This document shows positions 11,827 to 23,100 of a stretch of DNA of 64,000 bases, one piece after another. The DNA lies in assembly GCA_019454045.1 (NCBI GenBank), contig SKCR01015015.1:105966-169965 (forward strand). Direction: 5' to 3'. The translations under genes and the position numbers were made by a program. The DNA comes from Zanthoxylum bungeanum (taxonomy: Eukaryota; Streptophyta; Magnoliopsida; Sapindales; Rutaceae). The notes beneath the pieces are model-generated. The model was not told the DNA's origin, ran no database searches, and saw only the letters and a list, made by a program, of their open reading frames with translations. How positions within the stretch are numbered: the stretch's first letter is position 1; every line of letters begins with the position of its first letter.

Positions 11827-12680
11827 AATATCTTTTTGGGCTAGCCCAGTCGGCCCAATCGGCCCAATTCCGCAATCTAACTGCACTTATTTCCTTGGCA
11901 CGTGGCTATTATCACGAGCTTTAGCTATAGGAGCAACTCCCAAAATGGCCCCCTTTTTTTGTCCAGCTGGCCCATTCAGCCCAACATTACTAACTATCTC
12001 TTCCCAGGCCTACGAAGGGGCAATGGCTCCAATTGGGCCGCTCTCTTAGCTTCCGTTTTGTTGATCCACTCCTCAAGCAGCCCACTGTGGCCTGTCAGCC
12101 TCTTCATGATGCCATCAGGCCCATCTTGTTTTGACATCAGGCCCGAAGACCTCTGCTGGCCACGTGGAGCCATAAGTGACTCACGTGACAAACAAGATTT
12201 GGAGCTAAGATTATACTCCCCAAAGATCAAAACTCAAGATTTGTCAAGAACAGTATGAAGATTAAGATGAACTCTAGAAGGTCAACAAAAGTCAACCCAG
12301 GCCAAAACCCAAAAATCAGCGCACCACCTGCTACGAAAATGAAAATTAAACCCACACCCAGCCAAGCGATACAGGAGCGAGCAAAACCTTCAAAACCAGA
12401 GCTCAAAACCAGTAAAATCCACTCTCCAATTTCAGATCACCCCTTGTTCTTCCAGAAAAAATTCACCGGATCAAAATTCTTGATTTTAATCGTGGAATCA
12501 GTAAAGAAAACCACTTCCGATCAGGTATTAGGAACAAACTAGGGCACTTGTTGATTCGGCAGTCCGAAATGAGCACAACAATTGGCTCTAATTTGGTCTA
12601 AACCCAATAGGAAGAGAAAAGGAGTTGAGAGAATTTGAAGTGAGAGAAAATTTAGAGAGAGAAAAAATATTGCCAAAATC
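11827..12680 (-). other. LINE 5' region
   Basis: Upstream of the ORF1 frame there are short open stretches in other frames (for example 11994-12230) but no motif I recognise. Probably decayed 5' UTR and ORF1 start. CT-rich on the element strand at 12600-12670. Confidence 0.4.
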
Positions 12681-12853
12681 TTACATTTAAACCTTATTAT
12701 TAGGGATTTTCCGCTAAGTGTCATACACCCTAAATCTAACAAGTTTAGATCCTAATAAGCATGCACAAAGTCAAGAAAACATGATTAAACATTGATTCAA
12801 TGAAGGCTTATCATTTTAAGTGGCCTAGAATCAAACTCGCTCTGATACTATTT
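12681..12853 (-). other. Copia copy 1 leader start with primer-binding site
   Basis: Next to the 5' LTR edge the minus strand reads TAGTATCAGAGCGAG at about 12836-12850, one base off the initiator-Met tRNA complement TGGTATCAGAGC used by plant copia elements. The following bases match the leader of element E at 58923-59060, for example the shared GGGTGTATGACACTTA and AATCATGTTTTCTT blocks. Confidence 0.8.
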
Positions 12854-15258
12854 TAAAGGGGTTATTTAGGGGGTGAGTCCGGTAACGCAGCGGAAGCGGT
12901 GAAAATCCGATTTTCAGATTTCAAAACTTTTTCTTGGATTAATTAAATAAACATATTTATTTAATATTCCAATAATCAAATTATGAAAATAAATTCAATA
13001 AAACATTTTTAGGTGAATTTACCGAAATACCCTTGCTTTGTATTTTTGTCCATTTTAGTCCGAAATTGATCAAATCAATTTTGAATGATTCTAAATCATT
13101 TCCAAGATGAACTTATGATGTTCAAAACATCAAAACACCAAAGCAACCAAAATCCCCAATTTCCTCATCCAAAGCCGAGAGCACCATTGGGCTCCAAATT
13201 GTGCATTTTGCACTTTCATGCTTCAAGACACATCCAAATGATATCCAATGAACATGAAACTTTATATGCATCATATACACACATAAATACACAACATATA
13301 TGAAAACCCCCAAATTTGGAATTAGTTAAGAACCCTAATTTTTCAATTTCCACAAATTGGACAAATTAGACCAAATACATTAAATCAATTACTTCAATCA
13401 TCATTCTTCCATCCAATCCAAGTCTCAACACAATGAAACAACTCAAGATCAAATCTAGGTCATTTAAGAGTGGGTCAATAACTCTAGATTAGCAACATGG
13501 TTTCATAAACCTTAAAAGAATGTTTACAACTACACTAGTTACAAACTTCCATCATCATACATGCTTTACACCTTCACCAAAACTTCCATCAACAAAAATC
13601 ACAAAGAACAAAGAAGGAAATAACCTAAGGATATCATATATTGAAGCCTAGATCCTAAGGAACAATTTCCTTACTAATAGTAAGTTTGAAAAACTTACTA
13701 AAATCAAGCTTTCCTTTAATCTTTCTTTCTTTCTCAAGCTTCCTTTAGGTTTCTTCAATGGTGTTTATTTTGATAAAGTGTATTAGGTTAAATGTATCAT
13801 GAAATGAAAATCAATTTATACTTGTTTCATTTGGCCTTTGGCCGAAAATGGCTAAGACAAAAACAAGGAAATTAATTTCAATTTCATTTCAAGTTTCATT
13901 TGGTCAACTTGCACAAATATCTTATAAACAACTTTATTAGATATTTATTTTGGTCAACAAATGCAACTAACATTATTAACTTTAAATATCCTAACATAAG
14001 ATAATTATATTTTAATTAATTTAATCATTTAACAATTAAATAATTAATTAATTAATCAATACAAATATATTAAATATATGTATAATATTTACATTAAATA
14101 TTAAAAATATATATTCATTTAGGAATAAGTCAAATAACTCATTTTGACTATTAATTAATGTGTATTTAAATTAATCAAGTATTAAATGTAAATACACAAT
14201 AATTAGGCAAATGACTATCTAGTCTCTTTAGCATGTATCTTGCGTTTAACCATTAAACGACTTTATAAATAATCAATATTATTTATTTATGTTGCTCTAG
14301 TGCTCAACGAGTATGTTTCATTATTGAGACTCTCTAGGTTCAGGTATATCCGTCACAAAATCTAATTTCGTGTCCATAATCTATCCACCCGTAGATTATG
14401 ACGATCACGGATAATCTCGCTGAACCATACAGGTCGAGGTCATCGCAAATGTATAATTCCTCCGTCACAGGTATCCGGATAAATCCCAGAGATATAGATG
14501 TAAACGTCAAATCTCTATCGGGATTATCCAGTCGACTATTCTATTAGCAATCTCAAAAGAATGTTTAGAACTAGCTTCTAAACTTACCACGGGCCCATGG
14601 TTTTATCTGATTGCTAATCATATGGACTACCTATGCTCTGGTACACAGAACTGACGGATCCTATCTTGATACACATAGGACACCCTGAGGATCTATCTAC
14701 ACCCAACGAACATGCGGAGGTCTGATCTAAATAGATCGGTGACGTGACTGCCGTCTAAGTGTAGAAGATGTCTCATGTGCCCACAATGGCATCTCAAGTC
14801 TAAGAATCACAAGTGCTACTCAACCCAAGAAGATTCTTATTGACGCTAGTGTACCATCCATTAAGAATCTTCGGTGAGTCGTTCAGTGTTTATCCGCTAT
14901 AAACACCTACACGTCTATACTAGTCTCCAAGACTTATGGTTCATTGAGAAACCATTGGAATCATATATTCCAGTATACGACATGTACCGGTCTCAACGGG
15001 TTTACTATACTGACCAAGTAGTGTAAACCTTGACCAGGAACTGTCTGAGAATGACAACGTCATGATACATCTCAATGTCCGTTGCGACGCTTTTGCAACT
15101 GTATCATGACTAATCATTCTAGGGTCATTACGTCTTTACCATATAAAAGAATAGATTATATTATAGAAACTGGAAATATTATTCATAATAATAATGTTTT
15201 ACAGAGTATTTAACAGAAATACAACCGGGAATTGGCGCTCTGAGCACCAACCCCAACA
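12854..15258 (-). repeat. 5' LTR of copia copy 1
   Basis: A 2405-bp LTR beginning TGTTGGGGTTGG at 15258 on the minus strand and ending at 12854, just before the primer-binding site; its last bases are TTTA where copy E has TTCA. A TATAAAT at about 13814-13821 on the minus strand is a candidate promoter. The part 13966-15258 repeats at 1-1292. Related LTRs of the same family are D and E. Confidence 0.92.
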
Positions 15259-15260
15259 AA

Positions 15261-18200
15261 GTTACCTCCGAGGAGAGGGAGAAATTAGAATACATATTGG
15301 TCAGATATGCCAAAGTATTTGCTTGGTCTTATGAGGACATGCCTGGGGTAGACAGAAGCATTGCCCAGTACACAATACCCACTTATCCGAATATGAGGCC
15401 AATGAAACAGAAACTCCGACGGATGAGACCTGAGTGGGCCGAGAAGGTCAGAGAATAGGTTAAGAAACAGATAGATGTGGGGTTCCTGGAAGTAGTGAAG
15501 TATCCCGAGTGGTTAGCAAATATTGTGCCAGTACCGAAGAAAGATGGGAAAGTCAGAATGTGTGTGGATTACAGAGATCTCAACAAGGCTTGCCCGAAAG
15601 ATGATTTTCCTCTACCGCATATAGATGTTCTGGTTGATAGTGCGGCTCTATCTGCTATGTATTCATTTGCAGATGGGTTTTCAGGTTACAATCAGGTGCT
15701 CATGGCTGAGGAAGATAAGCACAAAACTGCCTTTGTTACCGAGTGGGGTACTTATTATTACAGGGTAATGTCGTTTGGGCTCAAGAATACGGGAGCTACG
15801 TATCAACGGATGGCCACTAACTTATTTCATGACTTGATGCACAAAGATTTTGAAGTGTATGTGGATGACATGATGGTGAAATCAGAGACAAGAATTGGGC
15901 ATATAGAAGCACTGGAGAGGTTCCTTCAGAGAGTTGACAAGTACAACCTGCCGCTGAACCCCAAGAAATGTGTGTTTGGGGTAACATCAGGAAAGCTGCT
16001 GCGGCATACAGTGGGAATGGGAGGAATTGAGGTAGACTCTGAAAAGATCAAAACAATCACAGAGATGCCAGCACCGAAGACTGAGATGGAGGTCGGAGCA
16101 TTCCTGGGGAAGATTCAGTACATCAGTCGGTTCATCGCCAAGTTGAAGTCAGTGTGTGAGCCTATCTTCAAACTATTGAGAAAAGATCAGCCAGTGAGAT
16201 GGAATGATCAGTGTCAAGCAGCCTTCGACAAGATCAGAGAGTACTTGGTAAAGCCTCCTGTATTGAAACCTCCGAGACCGGGCAGACCTTTGATATTATA
16301 TTTGGCCATAGAATCAGAAGCATTTGGGGCAATGATGGTACAGGCAGATGAGACAGGGGTAGAACATGCAGTTTACTATTTGAGTAAGAAGATGCTCCCG
16401 TATGAGGCTCGATATCAAGAAGTAGAGAAGATCTGTCTAGCAGTGGTATGGGCTTCCAGAAAATTGCGGCATTATTTTCAGTCTTACAAGATCCAGGTAG
16501 TGGCAAAAGAGAATCCTTTGAAATATCTGCATTCAGTGCCTTCGCTAGTGGGGAAATTGGGCAGATGGTTAGTATTGCTGACAGAGTTTGACATTGAGTA
16601 TCTCACCACCAAAGTGATCAAGGGGCGAGCAGTAGTAGAGTTTCTGGCGTTGCAACCTATTAAAGGGGATCAGTATAAGTTTGAATTTCCCGATGAAGAG
16701 ATCCGAGCAATTACAGTTCAGAGATGGAAAATGTATTTTGACGGAGCAGTGAATTACAAGGGAGCCGGAATTGGGATTGTGATAGTGACTCCCGAATGAG
16801 AGACCTTGCCTTTGGCCAAAAGGTTGACATTCAGAGTAACAAACAACATGGCCGAGTATGAAGCATGTGCTTTTGGTTTGACTGCATTGATAGCCTTGAA
16901 GGCCGAGAGTGTGGAAGTCTACGGAGATTCTATGTTGGTAGTCCAGCAGATGCGAGGAGAATGGGAATTGAAAGAAGAACGATTGAAACCTTACCTTTTT
17001 TACCTCAGAAAGTTGGCACAGGTTATCCCCGATTGTAAGTTTCAACACTTGCCAAGAGAAGAGAATCAGATGGCAGATGCATTGGCTACACTTTCAGCTA
17101 CTTGGGAAAATCCAGAAAAGTTAGTGATGAGATCGTTGATACTGACAACAGCAAGAAAACATGTTTATGAGATAGAGAGAATTCTGGAAATAGAGGTCGA
17201 TGACGGTAAACCTTGGTATTATGACATTCAGAGGTATCTGGAACATGGGGAACTCCCAGAGGGAGCAGGCAGAAAAGACAGAATAGCCATTCAGAGGTTA
17301 GCTTCCCAGTATGTGATTTTGAAAGGGGAACTGTACAAGAGGCAAGCAAACGGTATTCAGTTGAAATGTGTGAGAAAAGAAGTGGCTCAGCAGGTAATGG
17401 AAGAAGTACACGCCGGGGTATGTGGTCCGCACATGAACGGGTTGAATCTGTCCCGCAAGATAGTGAGACAAGGTTTTTACTGGTCAACCATGTAGACAGA
17501 CTGTGCAAAGATGGTAAAGCACTGTCATAATTGTCAGGCACACGGCAATTTGAATCATTTTCCGCACACAGAGTTGCACGGGTTGTCAGAACTGTGGCCT
17601 TTCTCAGCATGGGGAATTGATATGATTGGAGAGCTTCGACCGAATGCATCGAATGGGCATCGCTTCATAGTAGTGGCAGTAGATTACTTCTCAAAGTGGG
17701 TGGAAGCCGAATCATTCCGCAATGTTACATCAAGGCAGATGACAAAGTTTATAGCTCGGAATCTCATTTTTCTGTACGGTATGCCGCATCATGTAGTGAC
17801 AGACAACGGAGTTCAGTTCCAAGGAGAAACAAAGGTAATGCTACAGAAATACGGGATAGGCCATCACAAGTCATCGTCGTACAGGCCGCAAGCAAATGGG
17901 ACAGTTGAGGCAGCCAATAAGACTATAAAGACGATTTTAGCCAAGATGACAGAAAACTGCAGAGATTGGGCCGAAAAACTATCGTATGCTTTGTGGGGGT
18001 ACAGAACATCAGTAAGAACAGCAACAGGGGCCACGCCTTACTCTTTGGTCTATGGAATGGAAGCAATATTGCCAGTGGAAATACAGTCTATGAGGGTATT
18101 AGCAGAGGCAGAGTTACCGGAACAAGAATGGGCCGCACAGAGGTTTGATCAGTTAGTACTGCTGGATGAGAAGAGAACGAAGTCTTTGTATCACATGCAG

Positions 18201-18452
18201 TTGTATCAGAAGAGACTAGCCCGAGCATTTAACAAGAAGGTACGCCCCACTAAGATCAGAAAGGGCGATTTGGTACTTAAGCAGTCGAGGCCGTCGGCGA
18301 CAGATCTGAGAGGAAAGTTCAGACCTAACTGGGAAGGACCTTACATAGTGCAGAAAGTGATAGGAAATGGGGCAGTGAAACTGTAATACTTGGAAGGTAA
18401 TGAGTTCACTGAGCCGATCAACGTGGACAGATTGAAGCAGTATTTTGCCTGA
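15261..18452 (+). pseudogene. Tat/Ogre pol: RT, RNase H, second RNase H, integrase
   Basis: One reading frame spans 1064 codons without any frameshift but has four internal stops: TAG 15456, TGA 16797, TAG 17493 and TAA 18384. Domains in order: RT with the VRMCVDYRDLN block, ADGFSGYNQV and active site YVDD at 15858-15869; a gypsy RNase H with the LSKKMLPYEARY segment; a second, archaeal-type RNase H starting MYFDGAVN at 16731 with NNMAEYEAC and the YGDSMLVVQQ block to about 17100; integrase with a zinc finger ending CHNC at about 17514-17535. The integrase core has Asp in WGIDMIG (17619), Asp in TDNGVQF (17802) and Glu in NGTVEAAN (17907). The frame ends in a natural stop at 18450. Confidence 0.92.
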
Positions 18453-18599
18453 GAAAGAGAAGACTTGGCAGAAGGCCTAACCCGACGAGATAAGGTAACT
18501 CATGCATGCATGCATACACGTAACTCATTTTGGCATTCGTTTTGTGTTTGTTTTGTATTCACAGGTTTTGAAGAAGAAAAAAGAAGGCGGCAAAAAAAA
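18453..18599 (+). other. Spacer between Tat pol and repeat array
   Basis: Contains a GCATGCATGCATGCATAC run (about 18501-18518) and a TTGTATTCACAG segment (18554-18565) that resembles a splice acceptor, with AAGGTAACTC upstream (18491-18500) as a possible donor. Whether a spliced RNA exists cannot be told from sequence. Confidence 0.35.
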
Positions 18600-18625
18600 G
18601 CCGATTAGAAGCATCAACATACCAG

Positions 18626-19135
18626 CAGCAGTTTCGGGATGCGTCCCAGGGGGCAAAGCCCACATCAATACTAGCAGCAGTCTTGGGGATGCGTCCCGGG
18701 GTTGAGGCCCACGTCAACACATATACCAGTTGCAGTTATTGGGATGCGTCCCAGGATCGAGGTCCATCACATCATCAATTTCGGGATGCGTCCCAGGGTC
18801 AAGGCCCACCTTTTGTCAGCGGTATTGGGATGCGTCCCAGAGTCGAGGCCCCCATTGTCGGTTGCAGCTATTGGGATGCATCCCAGGATCGAGGTCGACT
18901 GCATCATCAGTTTCGGGATGCATCCCAGGGTCGAGGCCCACATATTGGCAACGTTATCGGGACGCGTCCCAGGGTCGAGGCCCCCGTTGTCGGTTGCATC
19001 TATCGGGATGCGTCCCAGGGTCGTTGGCCCCCTACATCGTTAGTTTTGGGATGCGTCCCAGGGTCGTTGGCCCCCTGCATCGTTAGCTTTGGGATGCGTC
19101 CTAGGACCGAGGTCCACTACGGCATCAACTCAGGT
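18626..19135 (+). repeat. Tat copy 1 tandem array, 42-46-bp monomers in a trimer pattern
   Basis: About eleven copies of a unit that starts GGGATGCGTCCC (near-palindromic) followed by AGGGTCGAGGCCC and a variable tail. Three tail types recur in order, ending in ATCATCAATTTC, TTGTCAGCGGTATT and GTTGTCGGTTGCAGCTATT, giving a higher-order period of about 132 bp. The array sits between pol and the polypurine tract, as in other Tat/Ogre elements. Reading frames through it are repeat artefacts. Confidence 0.9.
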
Positions 19136-19235
19136 CGAGGCAGCAGGCAAGTCAGATGGTAGCTGGCGAGCCAGGTAAGTGAAAATGCATTGCATAACTT
19201 TGATAGGATTGTCACTGTTACACATTACACAAATC

Positions 19236-19254
19236 CCATCAAAGTGGGGGCGAC
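19236..19254 (+). other. Polypurine tract of Tat copy 1
   Basis: CCCATCAAAGTGGGGGCGAC directly precedes TGTAGGCA, the LTR start. The same sequence occurs in reverse complement at 40197-40216 beside the LTR of Tat copy 2. Confidence 0.85.
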
Positions 19255-19858
19255 TGTAGGCACTGCATTTTTGCATATAAGTCCCTATGATGAGTCTCAT
19301 TTGGAGGCACTACCTTTTAAGTCACGGAAGTCACGGGAAATGAACGTCGGAAGGGGAAATTCAGAATAAGTACATCATCAGATTCATTTCCCAAGTTCAC
19401 TGTCTTCGTTTGTGTTGCGTTCGTGGCCACATTCGAACGATTGTGGGCATTCGTGTAGCGTTCGAATCAGCGTTCGAACGGCGTCGGTATTTCTGGTTTT
19501 GCTGCTAGCCTCACACCCCAGCCCAATTAGCCCACCAAAGCCCATAAAACACATCCCAATTAATAAAACACATATTTAACACATGGGGAATTAAATAAAA
19601 TATTAATTAAATCATATACCAAATTAAATAAAACATTAAAATCAATCAACCAATTCTATTCCTAATTAAAAATATTGTATTCCTAACTTAACAAATATTA
19701 TGCCTAAACAACACAAATTAAATATATTGACTTCCTAATTAACCAAATTTTGTCCCCCAATCAATCTTAGGCTTTCCTTGCATGACACCAAATCAAATCC
19801 CCCTTAAATGCCAAATCCATTTCCTTTTCAAGCAAGGAGTAGCCTTACCCCCTTTGCC

Positions 19859-19866
19859 TATAAAAA
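19859..19866 (+). promoter_or_regulatory. TATA box of the Tat LTR
   Basis: TATAAAAA inside GCCTATAAAAACC. Copy 2 keeps it as TATAAAAA on the minus strand at 39734-39727, in the same sequence context, so it is conserved between two copies. Confidence 0.65.
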
Positions 19867-20469
19867 CCAACCTCTCCCAACCCTTGCAGTCTCTGACTTA
19901 CACGCATACAGCAAGAAAAAAGCCTCTTGATTCACGCATACAGCAAGCAAATATTTCTCTTCTCCTCCTACACCCTTAGCCGAAAATCACAGCCCCATAA
20001 ACCCCTCTATTGCCGAAAACATTACAACCTAAAACACCACCGAAACAGCCCCTATACAGCAGCACACATCACCAAAAAACAGCCCCTATACAGCAGCCCC
20101 ATATCACCGAAATACCTAAAAAAACAGCCCCTAAATCACCTAAAATAGTGACCAAAATACAGCAGAAATACAGTAGCAAAACAGCAGCGAATCGGAGTCA
20201 AAACAGCAGTGAATCGGAGTCAAAACAGTAGCTTGAGCAGCGGAACAGTGAGGAAAGGCGTGAACCTGTGAACCGGAGGAGCATTCCCCCCCTTTTCGAC
20301 GACCGTGCACCGTACTTTCGAGAGTCGACATAAAAGGTCAGACCTGAGGGTACTTTTCATATTACTTCCATCTATCTTTTTTATTGTTTAATTCATTTTT
20401 ATCGCATGAGAGTCGTTTATTAGTGCATGATTGTGGCCCTTGAATGAATGAAAAATGTGTCGCCTCTCG

Positions 20470-20564
20470 TGGTATATAGGATGGAAACCCGGACATAAAT
20501 TTCATAACCGATTTCGAATGGATGGTAGTATGATCTGTACTCGGGATACAACTCCACGTACCAC
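20470..20564 (-). repeat. 93-bp module, copy in Tat LTR 1
   Basis: Read on the minus strand it begins GGTACGTGGAGTTGTATCCCG and ends at GGTTTCCATCC. It matches 38811-38902 in Tat LTR 2 and 51664-51756 in the leader of copia C. Not coding. Confidence 0.8.
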
Positions 20565-20659
20565 TTAAGTACACGACACATACTTTACTTTATCATGATT
20601 TGTTTATTGTCGTTATTTATTTTCTACATCTTATTTGTTTGAGTAATGATGAGGTCAAG

Positions 20660-21235
20660 CGCATGGGCTTAGTAAGTGCGATTAAAGGTCCTCTATTTCG
20701 AGGGGTTAAAATCCTTTACCACGATGATTCGTCACGCCGGACGATGTATATTCGTTTGAATGTCAGATGTGTTCAATCGGGTATACGAGGTCCGATATCG
20801 TTGTTTCTATTTTTATATGCATTTTGATGAGATAAATCGCATGGGCTTAGTAAGTGCGATTAAAAGTCCTCTATTTTGAGAGGTTAAAATCTTTTACCAC
20901 GATGCTTTGCCGCGCCGGATAATGTATATTCGATTGGATGTGAGATATGTTCAATCGGATACACGAAGTCCGATATCATTGTCTTTACTTTTTATATATG
21001 TATTGTGTTGTTTGCGCATGGGCTTAGTAAGTGCGATTAAAGGTCCTCTATTTTGAGAGGTTAAAGAACCTTTACCACGATACTTCGCAGCGCCTTTCAT
21101 TTCGTTATTTTCTTTTTTTCGTATGTCATCTTCTTGCATAATCATGCATCATGTTGCATTGCGCATGGCTTAGTACGTCGGATTAAAAGTCCTCTATTTC
21201 GAGGGGTTAAAATCCTTTACCACGATGCTTTTCCG
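20660..21235 (+). repeat. Four diverged tandem units in the Tat LTR
   Basis: A block GCATGGGCTTAGTAAGTGCG plus ATTAAAGGTCCTCTATTTCGAG and TTTACCACGATG occurs at about 20661, 20840, 21016 and 21163, with spacing of roughly 150-180 bp. The last unit has lost bases in the first block. These are internal duplications of the LTR just downstream of the presumed transcription start. Confidence 0.85.
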
Positions 21236-21334
21236 TGCCTTTTAGCCCGTTATTATTTATTAGGTGTCATCTACTCATCCGTTCATGTATGTGTCATGTT
21301 GTTTACTGTATTTTGGAGGTCACTGCTGTAACCC

Positions 21335-21592
21335 CGTTCGAACGCGTTTCAGAACGCCGCATGAATGCATGTTTTCTGTCTGGCCCCGTTCGAACGCGTT
21401 ATCAAATGCTATATGAACGCGAACCTTCTGTTTACCGTTCGAACACGTTTACGAACGCTACTCGAACGCGCATGCATTTGTTTCATCAGGTCCGGTCCCA
21501 TTCGAATGCGTTCTCAAACGCTTTACGAACGCGAACCTTCTGTTTACCGTTCGAACACATTTACGAACGCTACACGAACGCGGATACACTGA
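21335..21592 (+). repeat. GTTCGAACGCG-rich tandem segment in the Tat LTR
   Basis: Many copies of the palindrome-containing GTTCGAAC(A/G)CG and ACGAACGC(T/G). A block of about 68 bp running from near ACGCGAACCTTCTG to GCTAC(T/A)CGAACGCG occurs twice, about 120 bp apart. Similar GTTCGAAC motifs lie at 19432-19486. Confidence 0.85.
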
Positions 21593-22195
21593 ACTGAGTC
21601 ATTTTCATCACATGTCATGCATAATTGTTTCTTAGGTGATTTCTCTTGTATCATATAATCAATCATACTATTTGAATTCCTGCCTTTATTTATTTGATGT
21701 GTTCATGAGATGGTATTCAAGCATGATTAGGCCGTTAGTATGCTACTTGGTTTTTAAGCATGATTTAGCCTATTTAGTTGTTCATTTTCAAGCATGATTA
21801 GTCATTTATTTTGCGTTGGGAGTTCGTATTATGTTTAGTTTTGTTCTTTATTTTCCGCATTATATAATTGAGGTATGTCATGAGATTATTGTATGATATT
21901 GTCGTTATAATGGTTTATTTTATGCATGCGAACTTAGGAGTAAAATTGTCCTTGGAAATATATTGCTTAGGCTTAGTTAGATTATTGCACAAATCATTTT
22001 ATTACAAGTGGCATAAGTAAGGGACCATTCCGAACCCAACGGTTTGAGGTATTCCCTTGCTAGGGGTGAGTGCGGCCTTAAATCATTTTCCCGGTTCACA
22101 CCGGATGCCGACTCCATTATTCTCCGGTTTAGTCCCCCGCGGGCTACTCCGTACTCCCAACCGGGCGCCGAGCCCGGGACAACGTGTGTCGCCCA

Positions 22196-22613
22196 ACATC
22201 TGTATTCCCACAGTCATGCTGACGTAAGCAATGACGCATGTCGGCATAGTGAATTATTATGTTGACGTCATGCTGACGTAAGTGATGACGTGTCGTCAGG
22301 CTGAATTATTGGCTGATGTGATGATGACGCATGTGCTGACGTGGCGCTGAAGTGGCGATGATGAGTGTCGGTAGTAGAGTATCTGCGGTGCATCGCGACG
22401 TAGAAGATGTGCGCGTCGCGACGAGAAAATGATAATTTTACCTTTTTTGTCCGTTTTTCGCTGTTTTGGTCCTGATTTAATTCCATTGATTCCCAAAACT
22501 TTATTTATCTGTAAAATAACACAAAACACATCAAAACATTCATAAAACCCGAGAAACCATATAAAATATTAGGTCAAATGAGTGGTAAATAGAGATGTGT
22601 TTTCCGCTCATCA
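22196..22613 (-). mobile_element. Fragment of LTR family A inside or beside Tat LTR 1
   Basis: On the minus strand it begins TGATGAGCGG at 22613 and follows 61006-61240 through the shared CACTCATTTGACCTAATATTTT, GATGTGTTTT and CGTCGCGACGCGC blocks. Seven TGACG motifs lie at 22208-22350. It stops at the point where similarity to the Tat LTR ends (22195). Confidence 0.75.
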
Positions 22614-23100
22614 ATAACATAGCTTGATGTTGAAATTATGCTAATTATTTGTGTTAGAATGCTTTGGAAGTATAAACATAAAATGCTTATAATTGGGTCA
22701 AAATATTTATATTAGACATAAACATTAAATTAGAGTTTGGAAATCTAGATAATAGCTTGGAGCTAAGGCTACCATTATATAATCATTTGACCACCTTTGG
22801 GTGACCTACAATTGTTTATGAGTCATTTCATTTTTGGGATTCTATTTTGGTTTGTAATTTGATTTAAAGAAATGCATATATATATTTAGAATATATATAT
22901 AGTTTGTTGTATAATATGTGTTGTGGTTGGTTTTGAAATTAGCTGCTGCGTTGGAGCGCATCTTGCTGCGCTGCAACGCAGCAAGCACTGCTTGCTGCAT
23001 GCAGTAGCAGCTTGTGCATGCATGCATAAGCAGCTTGTTGCGCATGCATTTGCAGCATGCCAATGTGCTGTGTCCAAGCTGTTTGCTTGCGCAAGTAACT
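22614..23100. other. Unassigned spacer with GCTGC/TGCATGC-rich stretch
   Basis: AT-rich to about 22920, then at 22940-23070 a stretch of GCTGCG, CGCAGCAAGC and TGCATGCATGC motifs that can fold on itself. No gene is recognised; open frames there are by-products of the repeats. Confidence 0.4.

Larger units (their letters stand above)
5842..12680 (-). mobile_element. L1-like LINE retrotransposon, degraded
   Basis: On the minus strand it shows ORF1 (DUF4283-like, zinc knuckle), an apurinic-type endonuclease, a non-LTR reverse transcriptase, a C-terminal zinc-binding domain (zf-RVT type), a long 3' UTR and an A tail (seen as the T run at 5842-5855). The left flank TTACA before the tail and TTACATTT at 12681-12688 may be the target duplication; this sets the 5' limit and is uncertain. 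It lies inside the leader of copia copy 1, whose sequence resumes at about 12700. Several frameshifts, one stop and a changed RT active site show that it is dead. Confidence 0.85.
1..15258 (-). mobile_element. Ty1/copia retrotransposon copy 1 (nearly complete, with nested LINE)
   Basis: The order on the minus strand is 5' LTR (12854-15258), primer-binding site, leader, gag, protease, integrase, reverse transcriptase, RNase H, polypurine tract and 3' LTR (1-1292, cut by the window start). This order, with integrase before reverse transcriptase, defines Ty1/copia. The two LTRs match almost base for base over the 1.29 kb that can be compared; I see about a dozen small differences, so the insertion is fairly young. 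A LINE interrupts the leader. The element abuts the gypsy pol at 15259, so it appears inserted there. Its target duplication cannot be checked because the other end lies outside the window. Gag and the pol tail carry frameshifts, so it is not autonomous as it stands. Confidence 0.93.

Noticed and set aside
5842..12680. LINE as a host helicase or nuclease gene
   Set aside because: Endonuclease, RT and zf-RVT order and the A tail define a retrotransposon; no introns or host-like domains.
16569..17649. Minus-strand frames of 159 and 183 codons in the Tat pol
   Set aside because: Antisense to RNase H and integrase coding sequence.
18626..19135. CRISPR-like array
   Set aside because: The spacers are themselves repeated in a fixed order, there are no cas genes, and the context is a plant gypsy element.
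20362..20574. 70-codon minus-strand frame and its counterparts at 38780-38987
   Set aside because: They cover the 93-bp module, but the reading frame is not conserved between copies.
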